Positions 5,657 to 12,423 of a stretch of 15,686 nucleotides of DNA are shown here, piece after piece. The notes under the pieces are model-generated. The model saw only the letters and a program-made list of their open reading frames with translations. It was not told the origin of the DNA and searched no databases. The position numbers and the translations under genes are program-made. Source of the DNA: MGBC113645 sp036308445 (GTDB lineage Bacteria > Bacillota_I > Bacilli_A > Erysipelotrichales > Coprobacillaceae); NCBI GenBank assembly GCA_036308445.1, contig JAXJVS010000088.1, positions 1 to 15,686 on the forward strand, given 5' to 3'. Numbering within the stretch: the stretch's first letter is position 1; every line of letters starts with the position of its first letter.

Positions 5657-6247
5657 TTAATTCATTGCTTGAAATAAGAAAGATTGCTTTTGTTTAGAAT
5701 AATAATTAAGTTTTAATTTATAGTAACTGAGGGGAGAATACTGACAGATTAAATCTAATACTGCTTCTTCCTCACAATAATCCATCTGTTTTAAATATAG
5801 ATAAGCTTGCTCATATTCATCTTCTATTAAACATATTTTAACTAAATCCATTAATTCAGTATGCTGATTATATAATTTACCAATAAATACTTCAAAAGAG
5901 ATTTCTTGAAAATCAACAAGATGTCTTATTACTAAATATTCATCTAAACCAACATATCTTGATAATAATTTAGATAATAAATCTCTTTTCACTTGTTGAT
6001 ATTCAAAATGATGAAACAAATGATTCATCATATTTAAATGATATTCCATCTGTTCATAGTTTTTTGATAAATACAATCTATTTAATGCTTGTTCATATAA
6101 TTCTTTTTGAAATGAAACCTTTTTTAATAATGATTTCATAGACCAACATTGTAATATTTCATCTACATGACTAATATCAAAACTTAATATATACTCCTTT
6201 AATTCATCTAATCTTACATTTCTAACACTTTCTAAATCCTTTTTCAT
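5657..6247 (-). CDS. Helical protein of unknown function, coupled to a WYL regulator
   Basis: 196 residues, almost all helical by composition, rich in Leu, Tyr, Glu and Lys with no signal peptide or membrane segment. Paired-helix units such as LYEQALNRLYLSKNYEQMEYH (about 50-70) and YEQAYLYLKQMDYCEEEAVL (about 150-170) look like TPR-type repeats, so a protein-interaction role is a guess. No enzyme motif was seen. ATG 6247 follows AAAGGAG by 8 nt. It is the first gene of an operon with the WYL regulator, 11 nt away, suggesting that it acts with that regulator, for example as a partner or sensor. A TATAAT (6271-6276, minus strand) lies just upstream without a good -35. Function unknown. Confidence 0.75.
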   Translation of the reverse strand: MKKDLESVRNVRLDELKEYILSFDISHVDEILQCWSMKSLLKKVSFQKELYEQALNRLYLSKNYEQMEYHLNMMNHLFHHFEYQQVKRDLLSKLLSRYVGLDEYLVIRHLVDFQEISFEVFIGKLYNQHTELMDLVKICLIEDEYEQAYLYLKQMDYCEEEAVLDLICQYSPLSYYKLKLNYYSKQKQSFLFQAMN

Positions 6248-6340
6248 AGTTCCATCTCCTTTACAACTATATTATAGATGAAACTAGAAATTGATGATTT
6301 GATAACTACTATTTTAACACCAAAATATCGGAGTTAAAAC

Positions 6341-6367
6341 AAAAAAATGCCTTATTGGGCATTTTTT
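6341..6367 (-). terminator. Terminator of the DegV/coiled-coil operon
   Basis: 10-bp stem (6342-6351 with 6358-6367), loop of 6 nt, and a T-tract on the minus strand. The stop codon of the coiled-coil gene (6354-6352) is in the loop. Confidence 0.85.
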
Positions 6368-6639
6368 ATATCTTCTATTTGTTTTTCTAATTCTGCAATA
6401 TTAACTTTTAAATCAGAAATTTGTACTCTCATTTCAGATACTTCTTCATTAGGAGAAGTTTGTTCCTTTAATGAATCATAATAATATTTCCCCAATTTAG
6501 CATAAACTTCTTCTAAATCAGTTTCTAAATTTCTTTTCTTCAATTTTAATTCTGCTGTTCCTGCAAATTCTTTTGTTTTGTCAATTGCGCTTTCTGTAAA
6601 TTTAGCTGCTTTTTTTGATAAATCATCAAATAATGCCAT
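6352..6639 (-). CDS. Small coiled-coil protein of unknown function
   Basis: 95 residues, no Cys, highly charged. The first 35 residues form an amphipathic helix (ALFDDLSKKAAKFTESAIDK), followed by a coiled coil in the C-terminal half (MRVQISDLKVNIAELEKQIEDIK). The layout resembles the N-terminal part of Firmicute proteins that join such helices to a zinc ribbon, but no zinc ribbon is present here. The ATG follows AAAGGAGG by 7 nt. It lies 14 nt downstream of degV in the same operon and ends in a strong terminator. It is probably cytoplasmic or peripherally membrane-bound; the function is unknown. Confidence 0.8.
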   Translation of the reverse strand: MALFDDLSKKAAKFTESAIDKTKEFAGTAELKLKKRNLETDLEEVYAKLGKYYYDSLKEQTSPNEEVSEMRVQISDLKVNIAELEKQIEDIKNAQ

Positions 6640-6653
6640 ACTCTTTCCTCCTT

Positions 6654-7520
6654 TTAATTTAAATTGTATTTTTTAATAAATTGACATCCTACTCCACCAA
6701 CACCCATATGAGCTCCTACAACCGCTGGTAATTCTCTTACAACAACTTCACATTCACCAATGACTTCTTCAAGCTTATTTTTCACTTCTATAGCATAATC
6801 TTCACATAATACATGTTCTATAGTAAATAGATAGTCTTTTGCATTCACACCTAGTTCTAGCATTCTTTCTGCTAATTTAGCATGAGCTTTTTTTAGTGTT
6901 CTTACTTTTGCTAGAGTATCAATTTTCCCACCTAATTCGTGATTTAATTCCATAACCGGTACAATCTTCAACATACTTCCAAGTAGTGCTACAGCAGGAG
7001 TAATTCTTCCACCCTTCTTTAAATGATCTAAATTAGGTGCCATAATAATTGTACGTGAATCTTTAACCATATTATCTAATATTTCTTTTATTTGAGATGA
7101 TGTTTTTCCTACTTTAACTAATTTCATTGCAGTTTCTACTAAATATTTATGAATACCTGCAGTTGCTTTTGAATCTACTAAAGTGATTGGTATTTCTGCC
7201 AAATCTGCTGCAAGATTCATCCCATTTAAAGTAGAAGACAACCCTGTCGCAATACTAATTCCTACAACTTCTTCATATCCAGCTGCTTTTATCTTTTCTA
7301 GTGCTTTAGCTAGTTCACCAACACTTGGCTGAGAAGTCATAACCATAATTCCTTTTTCTTCCATAATATGGAATACTTCTTCACTATGAATATCTACCTG
7401 ATCAAGGTAAGTCTTGTTTTCAAACGTTATACAAAGAGGAACAATAAACACTCCTTGATTTTCATATTTATCTAATTCAATCTGACAACCACTATCTGCT
7501 AAAATTGCAATCTTACTCAT
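6654..7520 (-). CDS. DegV family fatty-acid-binding protein (FakB-like)
   Basis: 288 residues, normal DegV length. The N-terminal domain opens with KIAILADSGCQ and contains MTSQPSVGEL (Ser63 region) and ISIATGLSSTLNG (88-100), the segments that hold the fatty-acid carboxylate in this family. The C-terminal part has APNLDHLKKGGRI and the family's terminal glycine-rich run (VVGAHMGVGGVG, where many members have GAHTGPG). FakB proteins present a bound fatty acid to the kinase FakA for incorporation into phospholipid; whether this copy does so is inferred from the family, since no fakA is in the window. GAGGGTGG lies 7 nt before the ATG. It is first in an operon with the coiled-coil gene and divergent from yigZ, with overlapping -35 boxes. 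Confidence 0.93.
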   Translation of the reverse strand: MSKIAILADSGCQIELDKYENQGVFIVPLCITFENKTYLDQVDIHSEEVFHIMEEKGIMVMTSQPSVGELAKALEKIKAAGYEEVVGISIATGLSSTLNGMNLAADLAEIPITLVDSKATAGIHKYLVETAMKLVKVGKTSSQIKEILDNMVKDSRTIIMAPNLDHLKKGGRITPAVALLGSMLKIVPVMELNHELGGKIDTLAKVRTLKKAHAKLAERMLELGVNAKDYLFTIEHVLCEDYAIEVKNKLEEVIGECEVVVRELPAVVGAHMGVGGVGCQFIKKYNLN

Positions 7521-7549
7521 CAGAATACCACCCTCTTTCTTATTATATT

Positions 7550-7578
7550 ATTATAAATTAAATCTTCACTTTTGACAA
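7550..7578 (-). promoter_or_regulatory. Promoter of degV
   Basis: Minus-strand -35 TTGTCA (7573-7578), 17-nt spacer, -10 TATAAT (7550-7555). Its -35 overlaps that of the yigZ promoter on the other strand by five bases. Confidence 0.75.
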
Positions 7579-7599
7579 TACAAGTATTTTCTATATAAT
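7572..7599 (+). promoter_or_regulatory. Promoter of yigZ
   Basis: TTGACA (7572-7577), 16-nt spacer, TATAAT (7594-7599). The predicted start near 7606 leaves almost no leader before GAGGTG. Confidence 0.7.
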
Positions 7600-7617
7600 A
7601 TTAATGAGGTGGAAAGT

Positions 7618-8211
7618 ATGAAATCGATAGACAAAATAACTCAAAATACAATAATCATTAAAAAATCAGAATTTATAACAACCCTCATCCCCTGTTATCA
7701 TAAAGAAGAAATCAAAGATTATATAGAAAAATATAGTGATAAAGATGCAACTCATAATTGTTATGCTTATATTGTTGAAAATCTAGAAAAAGCTAATGAT
7801 GATGGAGAACCATCTCAAACAGCTGGTTTACCTATGCTTAATGTTTTACAAAAACAAGGTTTAAGTAATATTATAGCGATTGTTACTCGCTATTTTGGTG
7901 GTATTAAATTAGGAGCTGGAGGTCTAACAAGAGCTTATAGTCAATCTGTTGCTCAGGCCATACTAGAAGCTCATATTATTGAAACTGAACCTGTTGATTT
8001 ATATGAAATTATATTAGATTATCATTTTACTAAAAAGTTTGAACATTTAATGAAAATGAATAATATAAGATGTGAACACATAGAATACAGTGATAAAGTT
8101 ATGTATCATTGTTATATTAGAGATAAAGTATTTCTAGACTTAATACAGGATCTTACTAGTAATCAGTTTGAGTACAAAGTAATAAGAACTGATTATATTG
8201 AAAAAGATTGA
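7618..8211 (+). CDS. yigZ: YigZ/IMPACT family protein
   Basis: 197 residues in two domains as usual. The IMPACT N-terminal domain (about 1-115) has KKSEFIT, DDGEPSQTAGLPML and TRYFGGIKLGAGGLTRAYS, the family's best-conserved blocks. The C-terminal DUF1949-like domain (about 130-195) is ferredoxin-like. The biochemical role of the bacterial proteins is not settled; eukaryotic IMPACT regulates the GCN2 kinase on ribosomes. ATG 7618 is chosen because GAGGTG (7606-7611) lies 6 nt upstream; a GTG three codons earlier lies within that site. Its stop codon TGA (8209-8211) overlaps the -35 of the mntP promoter. No terminator separates it from the riboswitch, so read-through into mntP would also pass the switch. 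Confidence 0.93.
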   Translation: MKSIDKITQNTIIIKKSEFITTLIPCYHKEEIKDYIEKYSDKDATHNCYAYIVENLEKANDDGEPSQTAGLPMLNVLQKQGLSNIIAIVTRYFGGIKLGAGGLTRAYSQSVAQAILEAHIIETEPVDLYEIILDYHFTKKFEHLMKMNNIRCEHIEYSDKVMYHCYIRDKVFLDLIQDLTSNQFEYKVIRTDYIEKD

Positions 8212-8236
8212 CAAGTGAAATTCTCATTGTTATAAT
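8208..8236 (+). promoter_or_regulatory. Promoter of the mntP riboswitch transcript
   Basis: Consensus TTGACA (8208-8213), 17-nt spacer, consensus TATAAT (8231-8236). The -35 overlaps the yigZ stop codon. The predicted start near 8243 coincides with the first base of the riboswitch P1 stem. Confidence 0.88.
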
Positions 8237-8240
8237 TTTT

Positions 8241-8333
8241 GCGTAGATAAGGGAGTAATTGGCACTTAGTGTAATAGAGTCAACATACTGATGCAAATCT
8301 GGTTCTATTTTAAACGATGAGACTTGTCTGTAG
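8241..8333 (+). ncRNA. yybP-ykoY Mn2+ riboswitch
   Basis: The P1 stem pairs 8243-8251 (GTAGATAAG) with 8323-8331 (CTTGTCTGT), allowing G-U pairs. The 5' strand runs straight into GGAGTA, the conserved Mn2+ loop. The 3' strand is preceded by GATGAGA, equivalent to the second conserved loop. The inner part contains the AGTCAACATACTGATGC block typical of this class. The gene behind it encodes MntP, a known target of this riboswitch. The 3' half of P1 is shared with a terminator, so Mn2+ binding should favour read-through (an ON switch). Confidence 0.88.
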
Positions 8334-8364
8334 TTTTTTTACACTACAGAAAAGTCTCTTTTTT
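8319..8364 (+). terminator. Riboswitch expression-platform terminator upstream of mntP
   Basis: GAGACT (8319-8324) pairs with AGTCTC (8353-8358), and CTGTAGT (8328-8334) with ACTACAG (8343-8349), around an internal loop, followed by six T (8359-8364). The upstream arm contains the bases of the 3' P1 strand, so terminator and Mn2+-bound aptamer are mutually exclusive. Confidence 0.88.
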
Positions 8365-8384
8365 ATATGTAAAGGAGAGAGTTT

Positions 8385-8942
8385 ATGGGATTTATAGAAA
8401 TATTTTTAATAGGTGTAGGACTTGCTATGGATGCTTTTGCTGTATCAATCTGTAAAGGATTATCAGTAAAACAATTAAAAGCTAAGAACGCTTTAACTTG
8501 TGGAGTTTATTTTGGAGGATTTCAGGCTTTAATGCCTCTTATTGGTTTTATTTTAGGAGTACAATTTAAAGATAAGATAGAAAGTATTGATCACTGGATT
8601 GCATTTGTATTATTAGCATTTATTGGATTTAATATGATTAAAGAAGCTTTTGGAGAAGAAGAAAGCTGTAATAATGATTTTTCTTTTAAAGCAATGATTC
8701 CTTTAGCTGTAGCTACTAGTATTGATGCTCTAGCTGTTGGTGTAACTTTTGCCTTTTTATCAGTTAATATTGTTTATGCTATTACTATTATTGGAATTAC
8801 TACTTTTATTATTGCAATGATTGGTGTTAAAATTGGACATATCTTTGGTATAAAGTATAAGAAGAATGCTGAGATTGCTGGTGGAGCTATCTTAATTTTA
8901 ATGGGAATCAAAATTCTATTAGAACATTTAGGTATTCTTTAA
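8385..8942 (+). CDS. mntP: Manganese efflux pump MntP
   Basis: 185 residues with six hydrophobic segments, matching the MntP/YebN family. The family's two repeated halves each carry an Asp in a conserved helix: LAMDAFAVS (Asp16) and SIDALAVG (Asp114). GGFQALMPLIG is also typical. It exports Mn2+ across the cytoplasmic membrane and protects against manganese overload. The ATG follows AAAGGAG by 7 nt. It is controlled by its own promoter and the Mn2+ riboswitch in front, a well-known pairing, so expression should rise with internal Mn2+. No clear terminator follows; the next gene starts 74 nt on with its own TATAAT. Confidence 0.96.
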   Translation: MGFIEIFLIGVGLAMDAFAVSICKGLSVKQLKAKNALTCGVYFGGFQALMPLIGFILGVQFKDKIESIDHWIAFVLLAFIGFNMIKEAFGEEESCNNDFSFKAMIPLAVATSIDALAVGVTFAFLSVNIVYAITIIGITTFIIAMIGVKIGHIFGIKYKKNAEIAGGAILILMGIKILLEHLGIL

Positions 8943-8986
8943 TAAAAAATTAAGTATTTCTTTATTTATTTTTTTCTATTCTACGA

Positions 8987-8992
8987 TATAAT
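8987..8992 (+). promoter_or_regulatory. Probable -10 box for the PAP2-family gene
   Basis: TATAAT 25 nt before the start codon with only a poor -35 (ATTTAT, 8964-8969). The gene could also be reached by read-through from mntP, which has no strong terminator. Confidence 0.4.
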
Positions 8993-9016
8993 ACTCAAAA
9001 AGATAGGAGTTTTATT

Positions 9017-9631
9017 ATGAGAAAAAGTATTAAAAGTCATTTTCAAAAAATTTTTATTCTTGGTGTCATTTATCTTATTATCTTTTTCTTATTAGAAAGA
9101 GTAACACCATATAAGATGTACTATACTGAAACATGGTTAGATAAATATATTCCTTTTAATGAATACTTTGTTATTTTCTATATTGCATGGTATTTCTTCA
9201 TTTTCTTTGGTTTTCTATATTTTGTTTTTAAAGATGATTTTAATTTTAACCGTACATGTTATTACATGTTTTCAGGAATGTTTATCGCTTTAACACTTTA
9301 TACATTATTTCCCTCTGGTCAATCATTAAGAGTGAATATATCAAGCAATAATATATATACTTATATCATTAATCTACTATATACAATTGACACATCTACA
9401 AATGTATGTCCTAGTTTACATGTATATAATAGTATTATGATGTACGTATCTTTAGATAAAAGTGAATGTTTACAAAATCATCCACTCGTAAAAAGGTTAT
9501 TACTTCTTCTTGTTATATTAATCTGTATGTCTACAGTATTAATAAAGCAGCATGCTATTGTCGACGTTATTGCTGCATTTGTTTTATGTATTATTATTTA
9601 TAGAATAGGTGAATATAAGTTTAATTATTAA
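9017..9631 (+). CDS. PAP2-superfamily integral membrane phosphatase/transferase
   Basis: 204 residues with about six membrane segments. The catalytic pattern of the PAP2 superfamily is visible: CPSLHVYNS (His135) and STVLIKQHAIVDV (Lys177, His179, Asp183). The upstream FPSGQSLR (Arg105) occupies the place of motif 1, which is degenerate. The KQH...D form resembles the bacterial branch related to inositol-phosphorylceramide and sphingomyelin synthases more than the classic SR-x5-H-x3-D phosphatases. It probably removes or transfers a phosphate group from a lipid phosphate at the outer membrane face; the substrate is unknown. AGGAG lies 7 nt before ATG 9017. It ends in a strong UUCG-loop terminator and converges on the PTS IIC gene. 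Confidence 0.85.
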   Translation: MRKSIKSHFQKIFILGVIYLIIFFLLERVTPYKMYYTETWLDKYIPFNEYFVIFYIAWYFFIFFGFLYFVFKDDFNFNRTCYYMFSGMFIALTLYTLFPSGQSLRVNISSNNIYTYIINLLYTIDTSTNVCPSLHVYNSIMMYVSLDKSECLQNHPLVKRLLLLLVILICMSTVLIKQHAIVDVIAAFVLCIIIYRIGEYKFNY

Positions 9632-9652
9632 AAGTCCTTCGGGACTTTTTTT
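9631..9652 (+). terminator. Terminator of the PAP2-family gene
   Basis: AAAGTCC, tetraloop TTCG, GGACTTT, then T to 9652. The first base belongs to the stop codon. Confidence 0.93.
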
Positions 9653-9658
9653 ATTAAG

Positions 9659-9689
9659 AAAAAAACTTGGATATTTTATATCCAAGTTT
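9659..9689 (-). terminator. Terminator of the PTS IIC operon
   Basis: Perfect 12-bp stem (9663-9674 with 9678-9689), 3-nt loop, and seven T on the minus strand (9665-9659). It begins a few bases after the IIC stop codon. Together with the neighbouring plus-strand terminator it insulates two convergent genes. Confidence 0.9.
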
Positions 9690-9693
9690 CTAT

Positions 9694-10971
9694 TTATGCT
9701 TCTTCATTTAAATATTTCTTTTCATAGATTTTAAAGAATGGATAGTATACTGCAACAGATATAGCTAAAATCACAAACATGAAGATAACATTTCTAATAT
9801 CTAATGCAGATAAGAATCCTTGAGCAAAGAATGGAGTAAATGATGGATCTACAATATAACCCATACTTACTAAACCTAAGCTTTGTACTAAGTAACCTAA
9901 TCCAATTGTAATACATGGCATGATTACAAATGGAATAGCTAATATTGGATTTAATACGATTGGTGCACCAAAGATAACTGGTTCATTGATACCACAAATT
10001 CCTGGTACTACACTTAAACGTCCAATAGATTTAATATGCTTAACTTTAGAGAAGCACATTAATAATACTAATCCTAAAGTATTACCACTACCACCTAATA
10101 CCGCATATCTATACATTTGTAAGTTCATAACTTGAGTTGCTTCTTGTCCAGCATTTACTAATTCAGCATTAATTCCTGTATTATTAATTCCTAAGAAGAA
10201 TACAATTGGGAAAATAATAGATCCCCCATTAATACCAAATAACCATAAAATATTAGAGAAAACAAAGACTCCCATATATACCCATACATTATCAGCACTT
10301 TCAATTGCTGGAGTAAAGAAGCTCATAACTAATGCAGGTAAAGATAATTCTGTAACTGATAAACAGATTAAGTTTATTCCATAGAATATAATAATATTAG
10401 CAGCTAATGGAATTAAAGAATTTACAAAGTTTGTAACTGCACTTGGTACACTATCAGGGAATTTAAATACAAATTTATTTCCCACAAAGCGATTAACTTC
10501 TACTGATAATAAACCAATAATTAATGCTATAAATAAACCATCAGAACCTAAATAACTCATAGTAATAGCACCATCTTCAGTTAATGGAGCACATACCATA
10601 AAGAAAATACTCATTGAAATAATACCGTTAATTGCAGCTTTCATTTGATACTTTCCAGCCAATGAATAAGCTACACCAAAAGCAGTAAATAATCCAATTA
10701 ATCCCATTGTATAAGTATATGGAATAGTAATTGTACTATAATTTTCTACTGCCCATTGTTTCCAAGCAATCAATCCTTTTAATAAGATATTAGATGTATT
10801 TAAATCTACTAAATCTAAATTAATTGGTGGATTAGCTACAATCAAGAAAATAGAACCAACTACAATTAAAGCCAAAGACATCATCATACCATCAGAAATA
10901 GCTTGTAAATGTCTTTGATTACCTAATTTTTCACCAATAGGTGATAATATTTTTTCTAATTTAGATATCAT
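9694..10971 (-). CDS. PTS lactose/cellobiose-family IIC permease (CelB/ChbC-like)
   Basis: 425 residues, about ten hydrophobic segments, the usual size for a free-standing IIC. It starts with KLEKILSPIGEKLGNQRHLQAISDGMM, typical of the family. The sugar-site block is GICGINEPVIFGAPIVLNP (about 326-344), with the Glu that contacts the sugar; GGSGNTLGL precedes it. It transports a beta-glucoside or oligosaccharide while IIB phosphorylates it. GGGGAG lies 7 nt before ATG 10971. It is downstream of, and 19 nt from, the MgsA/RarA-like gene and is probably controlled by the divergent RpiR regulator. No IIA, IIB or phospho-glycosidase lies beside it; the nearest IIB genes are about 8 kb away on the same strand. 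The sugar is unknown. Confidence 0.93.
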   Translation of the reverse strand: MISKLEKILSPIGEKLGNQRHLQAISDGMMMSLALIVVGSIFLIVANPPINLDLVDLNTSNILLKGLIAWKQWAVENYSTITIPYTYTMGLIGLFTAFGVAYSLAGKYQMKAAINGIISMSIFFMVCAPLTEDGAITMSYLGSDGLFIALIIGLLSVEVNRFVGNKFVFKFPDSVPSAVTNFVNSLIPLAANIIIFYGINLICLSVTELSLPALVMSFFTPAIESADNVWVYMGVFVFSNILWLFGINGGSIIFPIVFFLGINNTGINAELVNAGQEATQVMNLQMYRYAVLGGSGNTLGLVLLMCFSKVKHIKSIGRLSVVPGICGINEPVIFGAPIVLNPILAIPFVIMPCITIGLGYLVQSLGLVSMGYIVDPSFTPFFAQGFLSALDIRNVIFMFVILAISVAVYYPFFKIYEKKYLNEEA

Positions 10972-10990
10972 TTTAACTCTCCCCTAATTA

Positions 10991-11602
10991 TTAAAATTGC
11001 CATCCATTAAATTTAAATGCATTATCTACAACATTTTCTGGATCATATTCTTCTAAAATTTTTGCATATCTTTCTTTATAATCATTATCGATTTCTGCTT
11101 GAGGGATAACAATACTAGCTTCATTTAAGAAGTGGAAAGAATCTCTGCCCATAGCTTGTCCTCTTTGAGTATGCTTATCTAAAGCATAATCAGGAATTTC
11201 TGGTAATTTACCCATTGCGAAAGATTTTATACAAATATTCTTTAATAAGTCACTAGAACGATCTTTCTCAGATTGACACATATATCTAATTGCATGAATG
11301 AAATAAATTGGTCTATCCCCATCAGCAAATTCAAATTGTTTACTCATCTGATATAAATTATTAACTAAAATAGCAGCCATTGGATTACCCATTCCTATGT
11401 CTTCTACTGAAATAGTCAATAATCTACGCCATAGTTTTTCTTCTAATTGAGGTGAAGAAATATAAAGTTCATATGCAAACATACATGCTTGTTCTTCTAA
11501 TCCTCTACGAATAGATTTTTGTAATGCTGAAATAACCTCATCACCAGCATAACCATTTCTAGTTGTAATTTTTGACCATGGATCATACATATTTTTCGCC
11601 AT
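10991..11602 (-). CDS. Stand-alone MgsA/RarA C-terminal-domain-like protein in a PTS operon
   Basis: 203 residues, soluble. Residues about 7-75 (DPWSKITTRNGYAGDEVISALQ, then KSIRRGLEEQACMFAYEL, then RRLLTISVEDIGMGNP) resemble the region of the AAA+ protein RarA/MgsA after its ATPase core, where those proteins have a K-S-x-R-G-S-D...A-A-L pattern and an ASEDVGLADP-like motif. The ATPase core itself (Walker A and B) is absent; this is not a truncation, since a good ribosome site (AAAGGAG, 8 nt) precedes ATG 11602. What the protein does is unknown; a role in sugar metabolism is inferred only from its place as first gene in the IIC operon and its divergence from an RpiR regulator. The assignment rests on pattern recognition without an alignment. 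Confidence 0.65.
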   Translation of the reverse strand: MAKNMYDPWSKITTRNGYAGDEVISALQKSIRRGLEEQACMFAYELYISSPQLEEKLWRRLLTISVEDIGMGNPMAAILVNNLYQMSKQFEFADGDRPIYFIHAIRYMCQSEKDRSSDLLKNICIKSFAMGKLPEIPDYALDKHTQRGQAMGRDSFHFLNEASIVIPQAEIDNDYKERYAKILEEYDPENVVDNAFKFNGWQF

Positions 11603-11607
11603 TTTTC

Positions 11608-11637
11608 TTGCTCCTTTCTTTTATCTATGACATAATA
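11608..11637. promoter_or_regulatory. Divergent promoter region between the MgsA/RarA-like operon and the RpiR gene
   Basis: Plus strand: TTGCTC (11608-11613), 17 nt, CATAAT (11631-11636). Minus strand: TATTAT (11632-11637) with a poor -35 (TTCATT, 11655-11660). The two -10 boxes overlap and are joined by the odd palindrome TATG-A-CATA (11626-11634), a possible operator for the regulator. Confidence 0.4.
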
Positions 11638-11655
11638 AACAAAGAGGTGATTTTA

Positions 11656-12324
11656 ATGAATTTAATGCATTTAACAGAAAAATATGAACTCAACGATTTA
11701 GAAAAACAAATCGTCAGTTACATGCAAAATCATTTAGATGAATTAAAATCTATTGGTATTCGTCAAATGGCAAAAGATAACTACACTAGCACTTCTACAA
11801 TTTATAAATTATGTAATAAATTCGGCTTTGAAGGCTATAGTGATATGATTTATCATCTCACTAATACCAAGGAAACCACTGTAGATTTTAATGTCCGTTA
11901 TATAGAATATAAAACAGAATTCAAGAAAATTCTTAATCACAAATCTAGTCGTATCATCGTTTTTGGTTTAGGATTTTCCGCACCAATTGCAGAATATATC
12001 CAACAAAGACTAACCTTGTTAGGGTATCAGACTTTTAGTGTGGTTCATATGGAAATGTTTAACCAGTTAGATACTGATAATACTGTACTTATTGTTATTT
12101 CATATTCAGGACAAACACCTCGTTTACATGAAATTGTCAAGAATGCATCTGATAATCATGTACCCGTTATTAGCTTTATTGGTAATAAGAATTCGCCAAT
12201 TTATATTGCCTCTTCGTTACCAATATTAATAGCTAATTATAATTCCTTTACACATGATTTAAATAAGCCAAACTTCTTTTTTGGAGAAGCTATCATGGCT
12301 TTTGAATCACTTATCTTTGATTAG
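11656..12324 (+). CDS. RpiR/MurR-type sugar-responsive regulator
   Basis: 222 residues. The N-terminal HTH_6 domain (about 1-75) has the clear RpiR recognition region IGIRQMAKDNYTSTSTIYKLC with NKFGFEGYSDM after it. The C-terminal SIS domain (about 99-222) has RIIVFGLGFSAPIAEYIQQRL and VISYSGQTPRL (Ser-x-Ser-Gly-x-Thr, residues 149-154), which binds a phosphosugar. It should therefore regulate sugar genes in response to an intracellular sugar phosphate. ATG 11656 follows GAGGTG by 6 nt; the open frame further upstream runs back into the divergent gene and is not used. It is transcribed away from the MgsA/RarA-like and IIC operon over only 53 nt, which marks that operon as its likely target. 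It ends in a bidirectional terminator shared with pfkA. Confidence 0.9.
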   Translation: MNLMHLTEKYELNDLEKQIVSYMQNHLDELKSIGIRQMAKDNYTSTSTIYKLCNKFGFEGYSDMIYHLTNTKETTVDFNVRYIEYKTEFKKILNHKSSRIIVFGLGFSAPIAEYIQQRLTLLGYQTFSVVHMEMFNQLDTDNTVLIVISYSGQTPRLHEIVKNASDNHVPVISFIGNKNSPIYIASSLPILIANYNSFTHDLNKPNFFFGEAIMAFESLIFD

Positions 12325-12378
12325 TGTCACAGACTTATTATACAAATTTCAACAAATTATTTAATCAATTTAATGAAT

Positions 12379-12415
12379 AAAAAAACATGTTATCAAATTC
12401 ATAACATGTTTTTTT
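12379..12415. terminator. Bidirectional terminator between the RpiR gene and pfkA
   Basis: Perfect inverted repeat with 15-nt arms (12379-12393 and 12401-12415), 7-nt loop, seven A on one side and seven T on the other. The symmetry serves both convergent genes. Confidence 0.9.
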
Positions 12416-12423
12416 ACATTTTC

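Noticed and set aside
9920..10135. Plus-strand open frame inside the PTS IIC gene
   Set aside because: Antisense to the conserved sugar-site region; no ribosome site or recognisable domain.
11572..11655. 28-codon N-terminal extension of the RpiR regulator
   Set aside because: It overlaps the divergent gene and its control region; GAGGTG at 11644-11649 sets the start at 11656.
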